Source: Mycolicibacterium thermoresistibile (lineage in GTDB: Bacteria > Actinomycetota > Actinomycetes > Mycobacteriales > Mycobacteriaceae). Taken from it: DNA of 64,000 bases. A program made the position numbers and the translations under genes. The stretch covers positions 2,294,001 through 2,358,000 of the forward strand of contig NZ_LT906483.1 in the NCBI RefSeq assembly GCF_900187065.1, in the 5' to 3' direction. The first letter of the stretch is position 1, and every line of letters starts with the position of its first letter. Positions 1 to 8,845 of the stretch are shown here, piece by piece. Under the pieces are notes generated by a model that worked only from the letters and a program-made list of their open reading frames with translations, ran no database searches and had not been told where the DNA came from.

Positions 1-1
1 G

Positions 2-1126
2 CCGTTCCTGGGGGTGCGCTGGGGGTTCCCGGACGAACGGGTGCTGCCGCGGTCGGCGTCGGCACATCAGGTCGGCCACGAACTGCGCACCAACTTCGCC
101 ACCGACTCCGCGTCCGACGTCACCGTCGTCCTCCCGGACGCGCCCGGCCTCACCGCCGACGAACTCGCAGGCTACGCCGCCCGGCTGTCCGAGGTCACCG
201 ATGTGGCGTGGGTGTCGGCACCGGCGGGCACGTTCGTCCGGGGTCGATCGGTGGGACCGCCGTCGGCGCCCACCGGGATCGCCGACGGCAGCGCGTTCGT
301 CACGGTGGGCAGCGTGGCGCCGTTGTTCTCCGACGACTCGCTGGAACAGCTGAACGACATCCGCGCCGTCCCGGCGCCCGGCGGCACGGCGGTGCAGCTG
401 ACCGGCACCGCGCAGATCAACCACGACATCGTGGTCGCCGTCACCAGCAGGTTGACGGTGGTGCTGACCGTGATCGCGCTGACCACGCTGGTCTGGTTGT
501 TCCTGCTCACCGGCAGCATCGTGCTGCCGATCAAGGCCCTGGTGCTCAACGCCCTGTCGCTCACCGCGGCGTTCGGTGCGTTGGTGTGGATCTTCCAGGA
601 CGGCCACCTCGGGGCGCTCGGCACCACCCCCAGCGGCACCATGGCCGTCACCATGCCGGCGCTGCTGCTGTGCGTGGCGTTCGGCATCTCGATGGACTAC
701 GAGGTGTTCCTGATCGCCCGGATCCGCGAGCACTGGCTGGCCTCCTCCCGCACCGCCGCCGCCAACGACGAGGCGGTGGCGCTGGGGGTGGCCCGCACCG
801 CCCGGGTGATCACCGCGGCCGCGCTGATCATGTCGATCTCGTTCGCCGCGCTGATCGGCGCGCAGGTGTCGTTCATGCGGATGATCGGGCTCGGGCTGAT
901 GGTGGCGGTGCTGGTGGACGCCACCCTGGTCCGGCTGATCCTGGTGCCGGCGTTCATGCACGTGATGGGCCGCGCCAATTGGTGGGCTCCGGCGCCGCTG
1001 GCCCGCTGGCACGACCGGTTCGGCATCCGCGAGGCGGCGGACGCCCCGGACCGGCCGCGGTCCGATCCCGCCCCGACACCGGTGGCCGCCGTTGCGGCCG
1101 GCGCGGGCGCGCCGGCGCCCGGGTGA
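2..1126 (+). CDS. MMPL/RND family transporter, C-terminal part (5' end outside window)
   Basis: The open frame runs in from the left edge and gives 374 visible residues. A soluble stretch of about 150 residues is followed by a cluster of five hydrophobic helices starting near IVVAVTSRLTVVLTVIAL and ending near LILVPAFMHVMG. The signature GISMDYEVFLIARIRE and the ARVITAAALIM helix are characteristic of the second MMPL/RND transmembrane block, which uses proton motive force to move lipids or other hydrophobic compounds. The tail is short and Pro/Ala-rich. The next gene starts 154 bases downstream, so it is probably a separate unit. The substrate cannot be told from this half. It is not necessarily a true MmpL; a YdfJ-like RND exporter fits equally well. 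Confidence 0.88.
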   Translation, partial: PFLGVRWGFPDERVLPRSASAHQVGHELRTNFATDSASDVTVVLPDAPGLTADELAGYAARLSEVTDVAWVSAPAGTFVRGRSVGPPSAPTGIADGSAFVTVGSVAPLFSDDSLEQLNDIRAVPAPGGTAVQLTGTAQINHDIVVAVTSRLTVVLTVIALTTLVWLFLLTGSIVLPIKALVLNALSLTAAFGALVWIFQDGHLGALGTTPSGTMAVTMPALLLCVAFGISMDYEVFLIARIREHWLASSRTAAANDEAVALGVARTARVITAAALIMSISFAALIGAQVSFMRMIGLGLMVAVLVDATLVRLILVPAFMHVMGRANWWAPAPLARWHDRFGIREAADAPDRPRSDPAPTPVAAVAAGAGAPAPG

Positions 1127-1280
1127 TCCGGCGGCCGCCCGGAAAGCCGCCCGGAAACCGGAACAGAACCGGCTGCCTCCGCGGGTCTGCGGTATCCGAC
1201 CAGCTCATCCCGATAGACTCTGCACCGATGTTCGCGATGGGTGTGGGTCGGGCGACCGGCGCAGGTGGCGCGGGTTGGGC

Positions 1281-2144
1281 ATGACCGACGACGCAGTCAC
1301 CGCAGAAGTCGTCGGCCTGACCGGCCGGCCACCACGACCGATACCGGAACCGCCGCCGAAATCCACCCACGGACCGGCCAAGGTCATCGCGATGTGCAAC
1401 CAGAAGGGCGGCGTCGGCAAGACCACCTCGACGATCAACCTCGGCGCCAGCCTGGCCGAATACGGGCGCCGGGTGCTGCTGGTGGACCTCGATCCGCAGG
1501 GCGCCCTGTCGGCCGGCCTCGGGGTGCCGCACTACGACCTCGACCACACCGTCTACAACCTGCTGGTCGAACCCCGGGTGTCGATCGACGAGGTGCTGGT
1601 CTCCACCCGGGTCCGCAACCTGGACCTGGTGCCCAGCAACATCGACCTGTCCGCCGCCGAGATCCAGCTGGTCACCGAGGTGGGCCGCGAGCAGGCCCTG
1701 GCCCGCGCCCTGCACCCGGTGCTGGACCGCTACGACTACGTGCTGATCGACTGCCAACCCTCGCTGGGGCTGCTCACCGTGAACGGGTTGGCCTGCTCCG
1801 ACGGGGTCATCATCCCGACCGAATGCGAATACTTCTCGCTGCGCGGTCTGGCGCTGCTGACCGACACCGTCGACAAGGTCCGCGACCGGCTCAACCCGAA
1901 GCTGGAGATCAGCGGCATCCTGGTCACCCGCTACGATCCGCGCACCGTCAACTCCCGCGAGGTGATGGCCCGCGTGGTGGAGCGGTTCGACGATCTGGTG
2001 TTCGACACGGTCATCACCCGGACCGTGCGATTCCCGGAGACCAGCGTCGCCGGCGAACCGATCACCACCTGGGCGCCGAAGTCCACCGGCGCCGAGGCCT
2101 ACCGGTCGCTGGCGCGTGAGGTGATTCACCGGTTCGGCGCGTGA
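1281..2144 (+). CDS. ParA/Soj-family chromosome partition ATPase (Rv1708-like)
   Basis: 287 residues. A deviant Walker A motif (CNQKGGVGKTTSTINL) lies near residue 40, followed by VLLVDLDPQGALS and YDYVLIDCQPSLG, the standard order of ParA/MinD ATPases. A Pro-rich N-terminal tail of about 30 residues precedes the domain. I chose ATG 1281 because an upstream in-frame extension would encode non-native Arg/Pro-rich sequence. The stop overlaps the scpA start by 4 bases (GTGA), so translation is probably coupled. Its place directly before scpA-scpB matches M. tuberculosis Rv1708-Rv1710 and suggests a role linking DNA positioning to condensin; the precise role of this ParA paralogue is not established. 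Confidence 0.92.
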   Translation: MTDDAVTAEVVGLTGRPPRPIPEPPPKSTHGPAKVIAMCNQKGGVGKTTSTINLGASLAEYGRRVLLVDLDPQGALSAGLGVPHYDLDHTVYNLLVEPRVSIDEVLVSTRVRNLDLVPSNIDLSAAEIQLVTEVGREQALARALHPVLDRYDYVLIDCQPSLGLLTVNGLACSDGVIIPTECEYFSLRGLALLTDTVDKVRDRLNPKLEISGILVTRYDPRTVNSREVMARVVERFDDLVFDTVITRTVRFPETSVAGEPITTWAPKSTGAEAYRSLAREVIHRFGA

Positions 2145-2977
2145 GTGGGCAGCCCGACTCCGACACCGGACACCACGACGAGGCAGCCACCGGGTTCCAG
2201 GTCCGACTGGCCAATTTCGAGGGCCCGTTCGACCTGCTGCTGCAGCTGATCTTCGCGCACCGGCTGGACGTCACCGAGGTGGCGCTGCACCAGGTGACCG
2301 ACGACTTCATCGCCTACACCCGCCAGATCGGCCGGGAGCTGTCGTTGGAGGAGACGACCGCGTTCCTGGTGGTGGCGGCCACGCTGCTGGATCTGAAGGC
2401 GGCTCGGTTGCTGCCGGACGGGTCGGTCCACGACGAAGAGGATCTGGCCCTGCTGGAGGTGCGGGACCTGCTGTTCGCGCGGCTGCTGCAGTACCGCGCG
2501 TTCAAGCACGTCGCCGAGATGTTCGCCGAGCTGGAGGCCGCCGCGCTGCGCAGCTATCCCCGGTCGGTGTCGCTCGAGGAGCGCTACACCCGGCTGCTGC
2601 CCGAGGTGATGCTGGGGGTGGACGCCGAGCGGTTCGCTGAGATCGCGGCGGCGGCGCTCACCCCGCGGCCGGTCCCGACGGTGGCCACCGAGCATCTGCA
2701 CGCGCCCAAGGTGTCGGTGCCCGAACAGGCCAAACGGCTGCTGTCGCTGTTGGAGCGGCGCGGACCGGGCCAGTGGGCGTCGTTCGGTGAACTGGTCGCC
2801 GACTGCCAGACCGGGCTGGAGATCGTGGGACGGTTCCTGGCGCTGCTCGAACTGTACCGAGCCCGGACGGTAGCATTCGAGCAGTCAGAACCGCTTGGTG
2901 TGCTCCAGGTTTCGTGGACCGGGGAACGACCCACGGACGAACACCTGGCGACCGCTGAGAGCGAGGATGATGACTGA
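2141..2977 (+). CDS. scpA: Segregation and condensation protein A
   Basis: 278 residues, start GTG inside the parA stop. The kleisin N-terminus FQVRLANFEGPFDLLLQLI with the following RLDVTEVALHQVTDDFI is diagnostic of ScpA; a second conserved stretch, FLVVAATLLDLKAARLLP, follows near residue 85. The C-terminal winged-helix part ends in an acidic tail. ScpA bridges the SMC head domains and works with ScpB in chromosome condensation. Its last bases overlap the scpB start by 11, so the two are translated from one message. Confidence 0.95.
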   Translation: MSGQPDSDTGHHDEAATGFQVRLANFEGPFDLLLQLIFAHRLDVTEVALHQVTDDFIAYTRQIGRELSLEETTAFLVVAATLLDLKAARLLPDGSVHDEEDLALLEVRDLLFARLLQYRAFKHVAEMFAELEAAALRSYPRSVSLEERYTRLLPEVMLGVDAERFAEIAAAALTPRPVPTVATEHLHAPKVSVPEQAKRLLSLLERRGPGQWASFGELVADCQTGLEIVGRFLALLELYRARTVAFEQSEPLGVLQVSWTGERPTDEHLATAESEDDD

Positions 2978-3659
2978 CGACGTTTCCGGTGCCCGACTCG
3001 AGGATGTCGGCGGCCGGCAGGACGCCGAGCTGGGCGACGCCGAACTGGAGTCGGTGCTCGAGGCGCTGCTCCTCGTGGTCGACACGCCGGTGACGGTGGA
3101 CACGCTCGCGGCCGTCACCGAGCAACCCGGCGCGCGGATCGAGGAGAAGCTGCGGTCGATGGCCGACGAGCTCACCGCCCGCGACAGCGGTATCGATCTG
3201 CGCGAGGCCGGCGGCGGCTGGCGGATGTACACCCGCACCCGGTACGCGCCGTACGTGGAGAGACTGCTGCTCGACGGCGCCCGGTCCAAGTTGACCCGGG
3301 CCGCGCTGGAGACGCTGGCGGTGGTGGCCTACCGGCAGCCGGTGACCCGCGCCCGGGTCAGCGCGGTGCGCGGGGTCAACTGCGATGCGGTGATGCGGAC
3401 GCTGCTGGCCCGGGGCCTGATCACCGAAGCCGGAACCGATCCCGACACCGGGGCCACCACCTTCGCCACCACCGAGCTGTTCCTGGAGCGGCTGGGGTTG
3501 TCGTCGCTGGCCGAGCTGCCCGACATCGCTCCGCTGCTACCCGATGTGGACGTCATCGACGATCTGAGCGAATCATTGGATGAGGAACCACGATTCGCCA
3601 AGCTGCACGCTTCCGCGCCGGAGGAGCAGCCGGTGGCGTTCGAGATGGATCAGGATTGA
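2967..3659 (+). CDS. scpB: Segregation and condensation protein B
   Basis: About 230 residues, with two tandem winged-helix domains: LESVLEALLLVVDTPVTV near residue 20 and AALETLAVVAYRQPVTR near residue 110, the latter the best conserved ScpB segment. ATG 2967 and the adjacent ATG 2970 are both possible starts; GCGAGG lies immediately upstream. An upstream in-frame start inside scpA would add 24 residues of unlikely sequence. The acidic tail (DDLSESLDEE) is typical of actinobacterial members. It partners with ScpA and SMC. One base separates its stop from rluB. Confidence 0.94.
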   Translation: MMTDDVSGARLEDVGGRQDAELGDAELESVLEALLLVVDTPVTVDTLAAVTEQPGARIEEKLRSMADELTARDSGIDLREAGGGWRMYTRTRYAPYVERLLLDGARSKLTRAALETLAVVAYRQPVTRARVSAVRGVNCDAVMRTLLARGLITEAGTDPDTGATTFATTELFLERLGLSSLAELPDIAPLLPDVDVIDDLSESLDEEPRFAKLHASAPEEQPVAFEMDQD

Positions 3660-3660
3660 C

Positions 3661-4404
3661 ATGGCCGACCAGGACGGAGTGCGGCTCCAGAAGGTGTTGT
3701 CGCAGGCCGGGGTGGCGTCCCGGCGGGTGGCCGAGCAGATGATCCGCGAGGGCCGGGTCGAGGTCGACGGGCGGATCGTCACCGAGTTGGGCACCCGGGT
3801 GGACCCGGACACCGCCGAGATCCGCGTCGACGGGATGCGGATCGTGCTCGACGACACCATGGTGTATCTGGCGATCAACAAGCCGCGCGGGATGCATTCG
3901 ACGATGTCGGACGACCGGGGCCGGCCGTGCATCGGCGATCTGGTCGAGCACCGGGTGCGGGGCAACAAGAACCTGTTCCACGTGGGCCGGCTGGACGCCG
4001 ACACCGAGGGCCTGATGCTGTTGACCAACGACGGTGAACTGGCCCACCGGTTGATGCATCCGTCTTTCGAGGTGCCCAAGACGTATGTGGCGACGGTGCA
4101 CGGGTCGGTGCCCCGCAACCTGGGCCGCCGGCTGCGGGAAGGTGTCGAGTTGAAGGACGGGCCGGCCCGCGTCGACGACTTCGCCGTCGTCGCCGCGGTC
4201 CCGGGTAAGACGATGGTGCGGGTGACACTGCACGAGGGCCGCAAACGCATCGTGCGGCGGCTGCTGGCGGCGGTCGGCTTTCCGGTGCAGGATCTGGTCC
4301 GCACCGACATCGGCGCCGTGACGCTGGGCGATCAGCGCCCGGGCAGTATCCGGGCGTTGACCCGCAAGGAAGTTGGCGAACTGTACAAGGCGGTGGGTTT
4401 GTGA
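3661..4404 (+). CDS. rluB: 23S rRNA pseudouridine synthase, RluB/RsuA family
   Basis: 247 residues. An N-terminal S4 RNA-binding domain ([16 protein letters not shown] through [10 protein letters not shown]) is followed by the pseudouridine synthase domain with the catalytic-Asp motif [18 protein letters not shown] near residue 120 and the family motif [19 protein letters not shown] near the end. These enzymes isomerise a uridine in helix 89 of 23S rRNA. ATG 3661 begins just after the scpB stop. The gene sits where Rv1711 sits in M. tuberculosis. The stop overlaps cmk by 4 bases. Confidence 0.94.
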   Translation: MADQDGVRLQKVLSQAGVASRRVAEQMIREGRVEVDGRIVTELGTRVDPDTAEIRVDGMRIVLDDTMVYLAINKPRGMHSTMSDDRGRPCIGDLVEHRVRGNKNLFHVGRLDADTEGLMLLTNDGELAHRLMHPSFEVPKTYVATVHGSVPRNLGRRLREGVELKDGPARVDDFAVVAAVPGKTMVRVTLHEGRKRIVRRLLAAVGFPVQDLVRTDIGAVTLGDQRPGSIRALTRKEVGELYKAVGL

Positions 4405-5087
4405 GGCCAGCGTTGGTGGTCGCCGTGGACGGCCCGGCCGGAACCGGGAAGTCCTCGGTGTCAAAGGGTTTGGCCCGTGCGCTGGGTGCGCGCTATCTCG
4501 ACACCGGGGCGATGTACCGGATCGTGACGTTGGCAGTGCTGCGCGCCGGGGTGGACCCGGGGAATGCGGAGGCGGTCGCCGAGATCGCCGACACCGTGCA
4601 GCTGGACGTCGGGCAGAGCCCCGACGATCAACGCTTCTACCTTGGCGCCGAAGATGTCTCCGACGAGATCCGGGGCGACGCGGTCACCCGTGCGGTGTCG
4701 GCGGTGTCGGCGGTGCCGGAGGTCCGGGAGCGGCTGGTGGCGCTGCAGCGTCAGCTGGCGGCCGGTGAGGACAGCGTGGTGGTCGAGGGGCGGGACATCG
4801 GCACCGTGGTGTTTCCGGACGCCGATGTGAAGATCTTCCTGACCGCGACCGCCGAGGAGCGGGCCCGCAGGCGCAACGCGCAGAACGTGGCCAAGGGCCT
4901 CGACGACGACTACGCCGGGGTGCTGGCCGATGTGCAACGCCGGGACCGGCTGGACTCCAGCCGGGCGGTGGCGCCGCTGCGGGCCGCGGCCGATGCGGTG
5001 GTGGTCGACACCAGCGACATGACCGAACAACAGGTGGTGGAGCACCTCACCGCGCTGGTCGCCGAACAGGCGGGAGCACCGCGATGA
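4401..5087 (+). CDS. cmk: Cytidylate kinase
   Basis: 228 residues, GTG start overlapping rluB. The P-loop [17 protein letters not shown] is near the N-terminus, then [11 protein letters not shown] (substrate loop), [23 protein letters not shown] cut into GRDIGT and [11 protein letters not shown] motifs, and the RRDRLDSSR lid segment. It phosphorylates CMP and dCMP for nucleotide supply. Length and order match bacterial Cmk. The stop overlaps der by 4 bases (ATGA). Confidence 0.95.
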   Translation: MRPALVVAVDGPAGTGKSSVSKGLARALGARYLDTGAMYRIVTLAVLRAGVDPGNAEAVAEIADTVQLDVGQSPDDQRFYLGAEDVSDEIRGDAVTRAVSAVSAVPEVRERLVALQRQLAAGEDSVVVEGRDIGTVVFPDADVKIFLTATAEERARRRNAQNVAKGLDDDYAGVLADVQRRDRLDSSRAVAPLRAAADAVVVDTSDMTEQQVVEHLTALVAEQAGAPR

Positions 5088-6487
5088 CCTCCGGGGACGG
5101 CACCTGGGTCGATGAGAGCGACTGGGAACTCGGCGCCGACGATGTGGCCGCGGCCGTCGAGGACGCCGCGGCGGTGCCACCGGTGGTGGCCGTGGTGGGG
5201 CGGCCCAACGTCGGCAAGTCCACGCTGGTCAACCGGATCCTGGGGCGGCGCGAGGCGGTCGTGCAGGACGTCCCGGGAGTGACCCGCGACCGGGTGTCCT
5301 ACGACGCGCTGTGGGGCGGACGCAGATTCGTGATCCAGGACACCGGGGGATGGGAACCCGATGCCAGGGGGCTGCAACAGCTCGTCGCGGATCAGGCCAT
5401 GGTGGCCATGCGCACCGCCGATGTGATCATCCTGGTGGTCGATGCGGTGGTCGGGGCGACCACCGCAGACGAGGCCGCCGCACGGATGCTGCGCCGTTCC
5501 GGCAAACCGGTGTTCCTGGCCGCCAACAAGGTCGACAACGAGCGCGGGGAGGCCGACGCCGCGGCGCTGTGGTCGTTGGGACTCGGTGAACCGCATCCGA
5601 TCAGCGCCATGCACGGCAGGGGAGTGGCCGACCTGCTCGACCATGTCCTGGCAGCGCTGCCGGAGATCTCGCAGGCGGCCGCCGCCGGCGGCGGACTGCG
5701 TCGGGTGGCGTTGGTGGGCAAACCGAATGTGGGTAAGAGTTCGCTGCTCAACCGGTTGGCCGGCGATCAGCGGGCGGTGGTGCACGACGTCGCCGGCACC
5801 ACCGTGGACCCCGTCGACTCGCTGATCGAATTAGGCGGGAAGACATGGCGATTCATCGACACCGCCGGGTTGCGCCGCAAGGTCGGTCAGGCCAGCGGAC
5901 ACGAGTACTACGCCTCGGTGCGCACCCACGGCGCGATCGACGCCGCAGAGGTGGTGATCGTGCTGATCGATGCCTCCCAACCGGTGACCGAACAGGATCA
6001 ACGGATCCTGTCGATGGTCACCGACGCCGGCCGGGCGCTGGTGCTGGCGTTCAACAAATGGGATCTGGTCGACGAGGAGCGGCGCCACCTGTTGGAACGC
6101 GAGATCGACATGGACCTGTCCCATGTGCACTGGGCGCCCCGGGTCAACGTGTCGGCGAAAACCGGGCGTGCCGTGCAGAAACTGGTACCGGCGCTGGAGA
6201 GAGCCCTTGCGTCGTGGGACAACCGGATCACCACCGGGCAGCTGAACACCTTCCTCAAAGAGGTGCTGGCCGCCACCCCGCCGCCGGTGCGCGGCGGTCG
6301 ACAACCACGGGTGCTGTTCGCCACCCAGGCCGCGATCCGGCCGCCCACCTTTGTGTTATTCACCACAGGTTTTCTGGAAGCCGGTTACCGGCGGTTCCTG
6401 GAGCGGCGGCTGCGTGAGGAGTTCGGATTCGAGGGCAGTCCCCTCCGGATCAACGTGCGGGTGCGGGAGAAGCGCGCCAAGAAGTGA
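5084..6487 (+). CDS. der: Ribosome-assembly GTPase Der/EngA
   Basis: 467 residues with the two tandem GTPase domains unique to Der. G1 motifs are [13 protein letters not shown] (near residue 35) and [13 protein letters not shown] (near 210); the NKxD motifs are [10 protein letters not shown] and [12 protein letters not shown]-terminal KH-like domain follows, ending in the basic tail VREKRAKK. An acidic N-terminal extension of about 30 residues is usual in actinobacteria. Der acts in 50S subunit maturation. It ends the overlapping scpA-to-der block. Confidence 0.96.
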   Translation: MTSGDGTWVDESDWELGADDVAAAVEDAAAVPPVVAVVGRPNVGKSTLVNRILGRREAVVQDVPGVTRDRVSYDALWGGRRFVIQDTGGWEPDARGLQQLVADQAMVAMRTADVIILVVDAVVGATTADEAAARMLRRSGKPVFLAANKVDNERGEADAAALWSLGLGEPHPISAMHGRGVADLLDHVLAALPEISQAAAAGGGLRRVALVGKPNVGKSSLLNRLAGDQRAVVHDVAGTTVDPVDSLIELGGKTWRFIDTAGLRRKVGQASGHEYYASVRTHGAIDAAEVVIVLIDASQPVTEQDQRILSMVTDAGRALVLAFNKWDLVDEERRHLLEREIDMDLSHVHWAPRVNVSAKTGRAVQKLVPALERALASWDNRITTGQLNTFLKEVLAATPPPVRGGRQPRVLFATQAAIRPPTFVLFTTGFLEAGYRRFLERRLREEFGFEGSPLRINVRVREKRAKK

Positions 6488-6544
6488 TTTCGGCCGCTCT
6501 CGACGGCGGTGAGAGCGCTCGACACCCGGGGCTACAGTTGCCGG

Positions 6545-7327
6545 GTGTCTGTCGTCGACATGGTCCTGATCGCACTGGCGGGGATCGGGGCCGGAGCGAT
6601 CAACGCCCTGGTCGGCTCCGGCACGTTGATCACCTTCCCGACCCTGGTGACGCTCGGTGTCCCACCGGTGACCGCCACGATGTCCAACGCGGTCGGTCTG
6701 GTGGCCGGGGGTGTCTCCGGGGCGTGGGGCTACCGGCGTGAACTGCGGGGCCAGTGGCATCGGTTGCGCTGGCAGATCCCGATGTCGCTGATCGGGGCCG
6801 GGTTGGGCGCTTTTCTGCTGCTGCGACTGCCGGAGCGGGTGTTCGTCCAGGTGGTTCCGGTGCTGCTGGTCGCGGCGTTGATCCTGGTGGTGTGCGGGCC
6901 GCGGATCCAGGCGTGGGCGCGGCGGCGGGCCGAGGCCGCCGGGCGGGCCGCCGACCACGTGTCGGTGGTGCAGCTGGTGGCGTTGGTGTTCGGCACCTTC
7001 GCGATCGCGGTGTACGGCGGCTACTTCACCGCGGCGCAGGGCATCCTGTTCATGGCGCTGATGGGGGCGCTGCTGCCCGAGGACATCCAGCGGATGAACG
7101 CGGTCAAGAACCTGCTGTCGCTGTTCATCAACATGGTGGCGGCGGCCGGGTTCATGCTGGTCGCGTTCGACCGGATCAGCTGGACGGCCGCGGCGCTGAT
7201 CGCGGTGGGGTCGCTGATCGGCGGGTATCTGGGTGCCCACTACGGCCGGCGGCTGTCGCCCAACGCCCTGCGGGCGGCGATCGTGGTGGTCGGGTTGATC
7301 GGGCTGTACCGGCTGTTGACGCTGTAG
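6545..7327 (+). CDS. TauE/SafE (TSUP) family permease
   Basis: 260 residues from GTG 6545; ATG 6560 is the other reasonable start. The N-terminal half carries the family motif GAGAINALVGSGTLITFPTL, with a matching repeat in the second half (YGGYFTAAQGILFMALMGAL). About eight hydrophobic helices are visible. TSUP proteins are linked to export or uptake of sulfite, sulfonates or other organic anions; the substrate is not known here. The start lies 57 bases after der. A second, divergent member of the same superfamily follows at 7577. Confidence 0.88.
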   Translation: MSVVDMVLIALAGIGAGAINALVGSGTLITFPTLVTLGVPPVTATMSNAVGLVAGGVSGAWGYRRELRGQWHRLRWQIPMSLIGAGLGAFLLLRLPERVFVQVVPVLLVAALILVVCGPRIQAWARRRAEAAGRAADHVSVVQLVALVFGTFAIAVYGGYFTAAQGILFMALMGALLPEDIQRMNAVKNLLSLFINMVAAAGFMLVAFDRISWTAAALIAVGSLIGGYLGAHYGRRLSPNALRAAIVVVGLIGLYRLLTL

Positions 7328-7339
7328 CGGTTAACCGCT
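7326..7339. promoter_or_regulatory. Perfect 14-bp palindrome after the first TSUP gene
   Basis: AGCGGTTAACCGCT is its own reverse complement and begins inside the stop codon region of the first permease, about 60 bases before the leader ORF at 7398. It could be an operator for the second TSUP unit or a small hairpin. No downstream T tract is present. Confidence 0.3.
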
Positions 7340-7397
7340 GTGCGGCGCGGTGGGGTAGCCTGGGCGGGTCCGATTTCTGCGAGTACAGGGGGCGACT

Positions 7398-7508
7398 GTG
7401 GCCGAGCGTGGGTTTGACACCTCGCCGTCGTCCCTGGCCGCCTTGGAGCCGTTCTGGCCGTCGCGTCGGATCATCGCTTTCGACGAGTGGTGTTGTTCGC
7501 GTCCTTAG
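7398..7508 (+). CDS. 36-residue putative leader peptide with a Cys-Cys pair
   Basis: GTG 7398 is preceded by a strong CAGGGGG ribosome site ending 7 bases upstream. The peptide starts MAERGFDTSPSSLAALEP and ends FDEWCCSRP before TAG at 7506. The next gene, a TSUP permease of a superfamily tied to sulfur anions, starts 68 bases further on. Mycobacteria are known to use short upstream ORFs with C-terminal cysteine tracts for cysteine-responsive attenuation; whether this two-Cys ORF works that way is inference. A small GC hairpin (7537-7550) lies between the leader stop and the permease start. It could alternatively be a small functional protein. Confidence 0.45.
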   Translation: MAERGFDTSPSSLAALEPFWPSRRIIAFDEWCCSRP

Positions 7509-7536
7509 TTCACGCGTCCCCATAAACCACAGGGTC

Positions 7537-7550
7537 GCCGCCGAGGCGGC
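7537..7550 (+). promoter_or_regulatory. Short GC hairpin between leader ORF and TSUP gene
   Basis: GCCGC-CGAG-GCGGC forms a 5-bp stem with a stable tetraloop, followed by CTTCTCGTTG, which is only weakly T-rich. It may be an attenuator or a hairpin near the ribosome site of the 7577 gene. The stem is short, so this is tentative. Confidence 0.25.
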
Positions 7551-7576
7551 CTTCTCGTTGAAAGCAGCCGGAACAA

Positions 7577-8509
7577 GTGCGTGCTCTTCTGATCTTCACG
7601 CTCGTGGGCGTGGGCGCCCAGCTCGTCGACGGCGCTCTCGGAATGGCCTTCGGTGTCACCGCCACCACGTTGCTGGTGCTCAGCGGCCTGGGCGCCGCGC
7701 AGGCCAGCGCAGCAGTCCACCTCGCCGAACTCGGCACCACGCTGGCGGCGGGCCTGTCGCACTGGAAGTTCAAGAACATCGACTGGCCGATGGTCGTCAA
7801 GCTCGGTGGGCCCGGTGCGGTCGGGGCTTTCCTCGGCGCCACCGTGCTGTCGTCGCTGTCGACCGAGAAGGCGGCGCCGCTGATGGCGGCGATCCTGGTC
7901 GCGATCGGCGCCTATGTGTTGTTGCGGTTCTCGTTGCGCAACCCGCCGGTGCTGCGCCGCGGCTCCACCCCGCACTCGGCGAGGTTCCTCAGCCCACTGG
8001 GGTTGTTCGGCGGTTTCATCGACGCGTCCGGCGGCGGGGGCTGGGGGCCGATCACCACCAGCACGCTGCTGTCCCGCGGCAAGACCGCGCCGCGCACGGT
8101 GATCGGATCGGTCAGCGCATCGGAGTTCCTGGTCGCCGCGTCGGCGTCGCTCGGGTTCGTCGTGGGGCTGCGCGAGGAGTTCATCCACAATCTGCCGGTG
8201 GTGGCCGGTCTGGCGATCGGCGGCATCATCGTCGCCCCGTTCGCCGCCTGGCTGGTCAGCCGGGTGAACCCGGCGCTGCTCGGCACCGCGGTGGGCGGAT
8301 TGATCGTGCTGCTCAACAGCCAGCGGCTGGTCACCTTCTTCGGGGTGACGTGGCCGTGGTCGTCCGCCCTGTACGCGCTGATCGTGATGGTCTGGGCGGC
8401 GCTGATGCTCCACGCCTGGCGGTTGTCGCGCCTGCCGCAACCGGCGGCGGAGGAGCAGCCGGCCGAGCCGGCGGGCGCCGAGTTGGCCGTGGTGGAGCCG
8501 ACCCGCTGA
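7577..8509 (+). CDS. TauE/SafE (TSUP) family permease, second copy
   Basis: 310 residues, GTG start. First repeat: GVGAQLVDGALGMAFGVTAT; second repeat: GGFIDASGGGGWGPITTSTL. The glycine-rich loops after the first helix of each half are the hallmark of the superfamily. Eight or more hydrophobic helices are visible, with an Ala/Glu-rich cytoplasmic tail. It differs strongly from the permease at 6545, so it is not a recent duplication. It lies behind the short Cys-Cys leader ORF, which hints at control by sulfur status. It ends before a strong terminator. Confidence 0.88.
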   Translation: MRALLIFTLVGVGAQLVDGALGMAFGVTATTLLVLSGLGAAQASAAVHLAELGTTLAAGLSHWKFKNIDWPMVVKLGGPGAVGAFLGATVLSSLSTEKAAPLMAAILVAIGAYVLLRFSLRNPPVLRRGSTPHSARFLSPLGLFGGFIDASGGGGWGPITTSTLLSRGKTAPRTVIGSVSASEFLVAASASLGFVVGLREEFIHNLPVVAGLAIGGIIVAPFAAWLVSRVNPALLGTAVGGLIVLLNSQRLVTFFGVTWPWSSALYALIVMVWAALMLHAWRLSRLPQPAAEEQPAEPAGAELAVVEPTR

Positions 8510-8538
8510 CCCGGATCCGCCGGCGACCCGAAAACAAC

Positions 8539-8571
8539 AGCGCCGCACGGCCAACATGACCGTGCGGCGCT
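8539..8571. terminator. Strong bidirectional hairpin terminator
   Basis: AGCGCCGCACGG at 8539-8550 pairs perfectly with CCGTGCGGCGCT at 8560-8571 around a 9-base loop: a 12-bp stem. AAAACAAC precedes it, which is TTGTTTT on the minus strand; no T tract follows on the plus strand. It separates the plus-strand permease from the convergent tRNA gene. Confidence 0.8.
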
Positions 8572-8580
8572 CTCGTGCGG

Positions 8581-8654
8581 TCGGGCTGACAGGATTTGAA
8601 CCTGCGACCCCTACACCCCCAGTGTAGTGCGCTACCAAGCTGCGCCACAGCCCG
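8581..8654 (-). tRNA. tRNA-Pro, anticodon GGG
   Basis: Read on the minus strand, the 74-base gene has a 7-bp acceptor stem CGGGCTG/CAGCCCG with discriminator A, a D-arm with AGCTTGGTAGCGC, the anticodon stem CTACA/TGTAG around loop CTGGGGG (anticodon GGG), and the T arm GTCGCAGGTTCAAATCCTG. CCA is not encoded. It decodes CCC. Its 3' end faces the terminator. The accessory-type DNA begins on the 5' side, so it marks the edge of the conserved block, but no attachment-site repeat was seen. Confidence 0.95.
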
Positions 8655-8845
8655 CCGGCCCGTCGCCGCGGTGAGCGACGGACGCGTGAAAACCATACCG
8701 TAGCCGCCCGCGGCGCTCACATTCGCTCCCCGCGTTCCCCCGGGGCGGGCTCCGCGAGACCCACGTTCTGCAGAAACGGTCGGGTGGCGGCCTGCGAAAC
8801 GTGAATCGCGACACCGGAATCCGGCAGGGTGTTGCCGGTGCCGGC

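Noticed and set aside
1092..1280. N-terminal extension of the ParA-like gene
   Set aside because: The upstream in-frame codons are Arg/Pro-rich and unlike ParA N-termini, and ATG 1281 gives a normal protein.
8581..8654. tRNA-Pro as an integration site of a mobile island
   Set aside because: No integrase gene and no direct repeat of the tRNA 3' end were seen in the window, so only the boundary position is noted.
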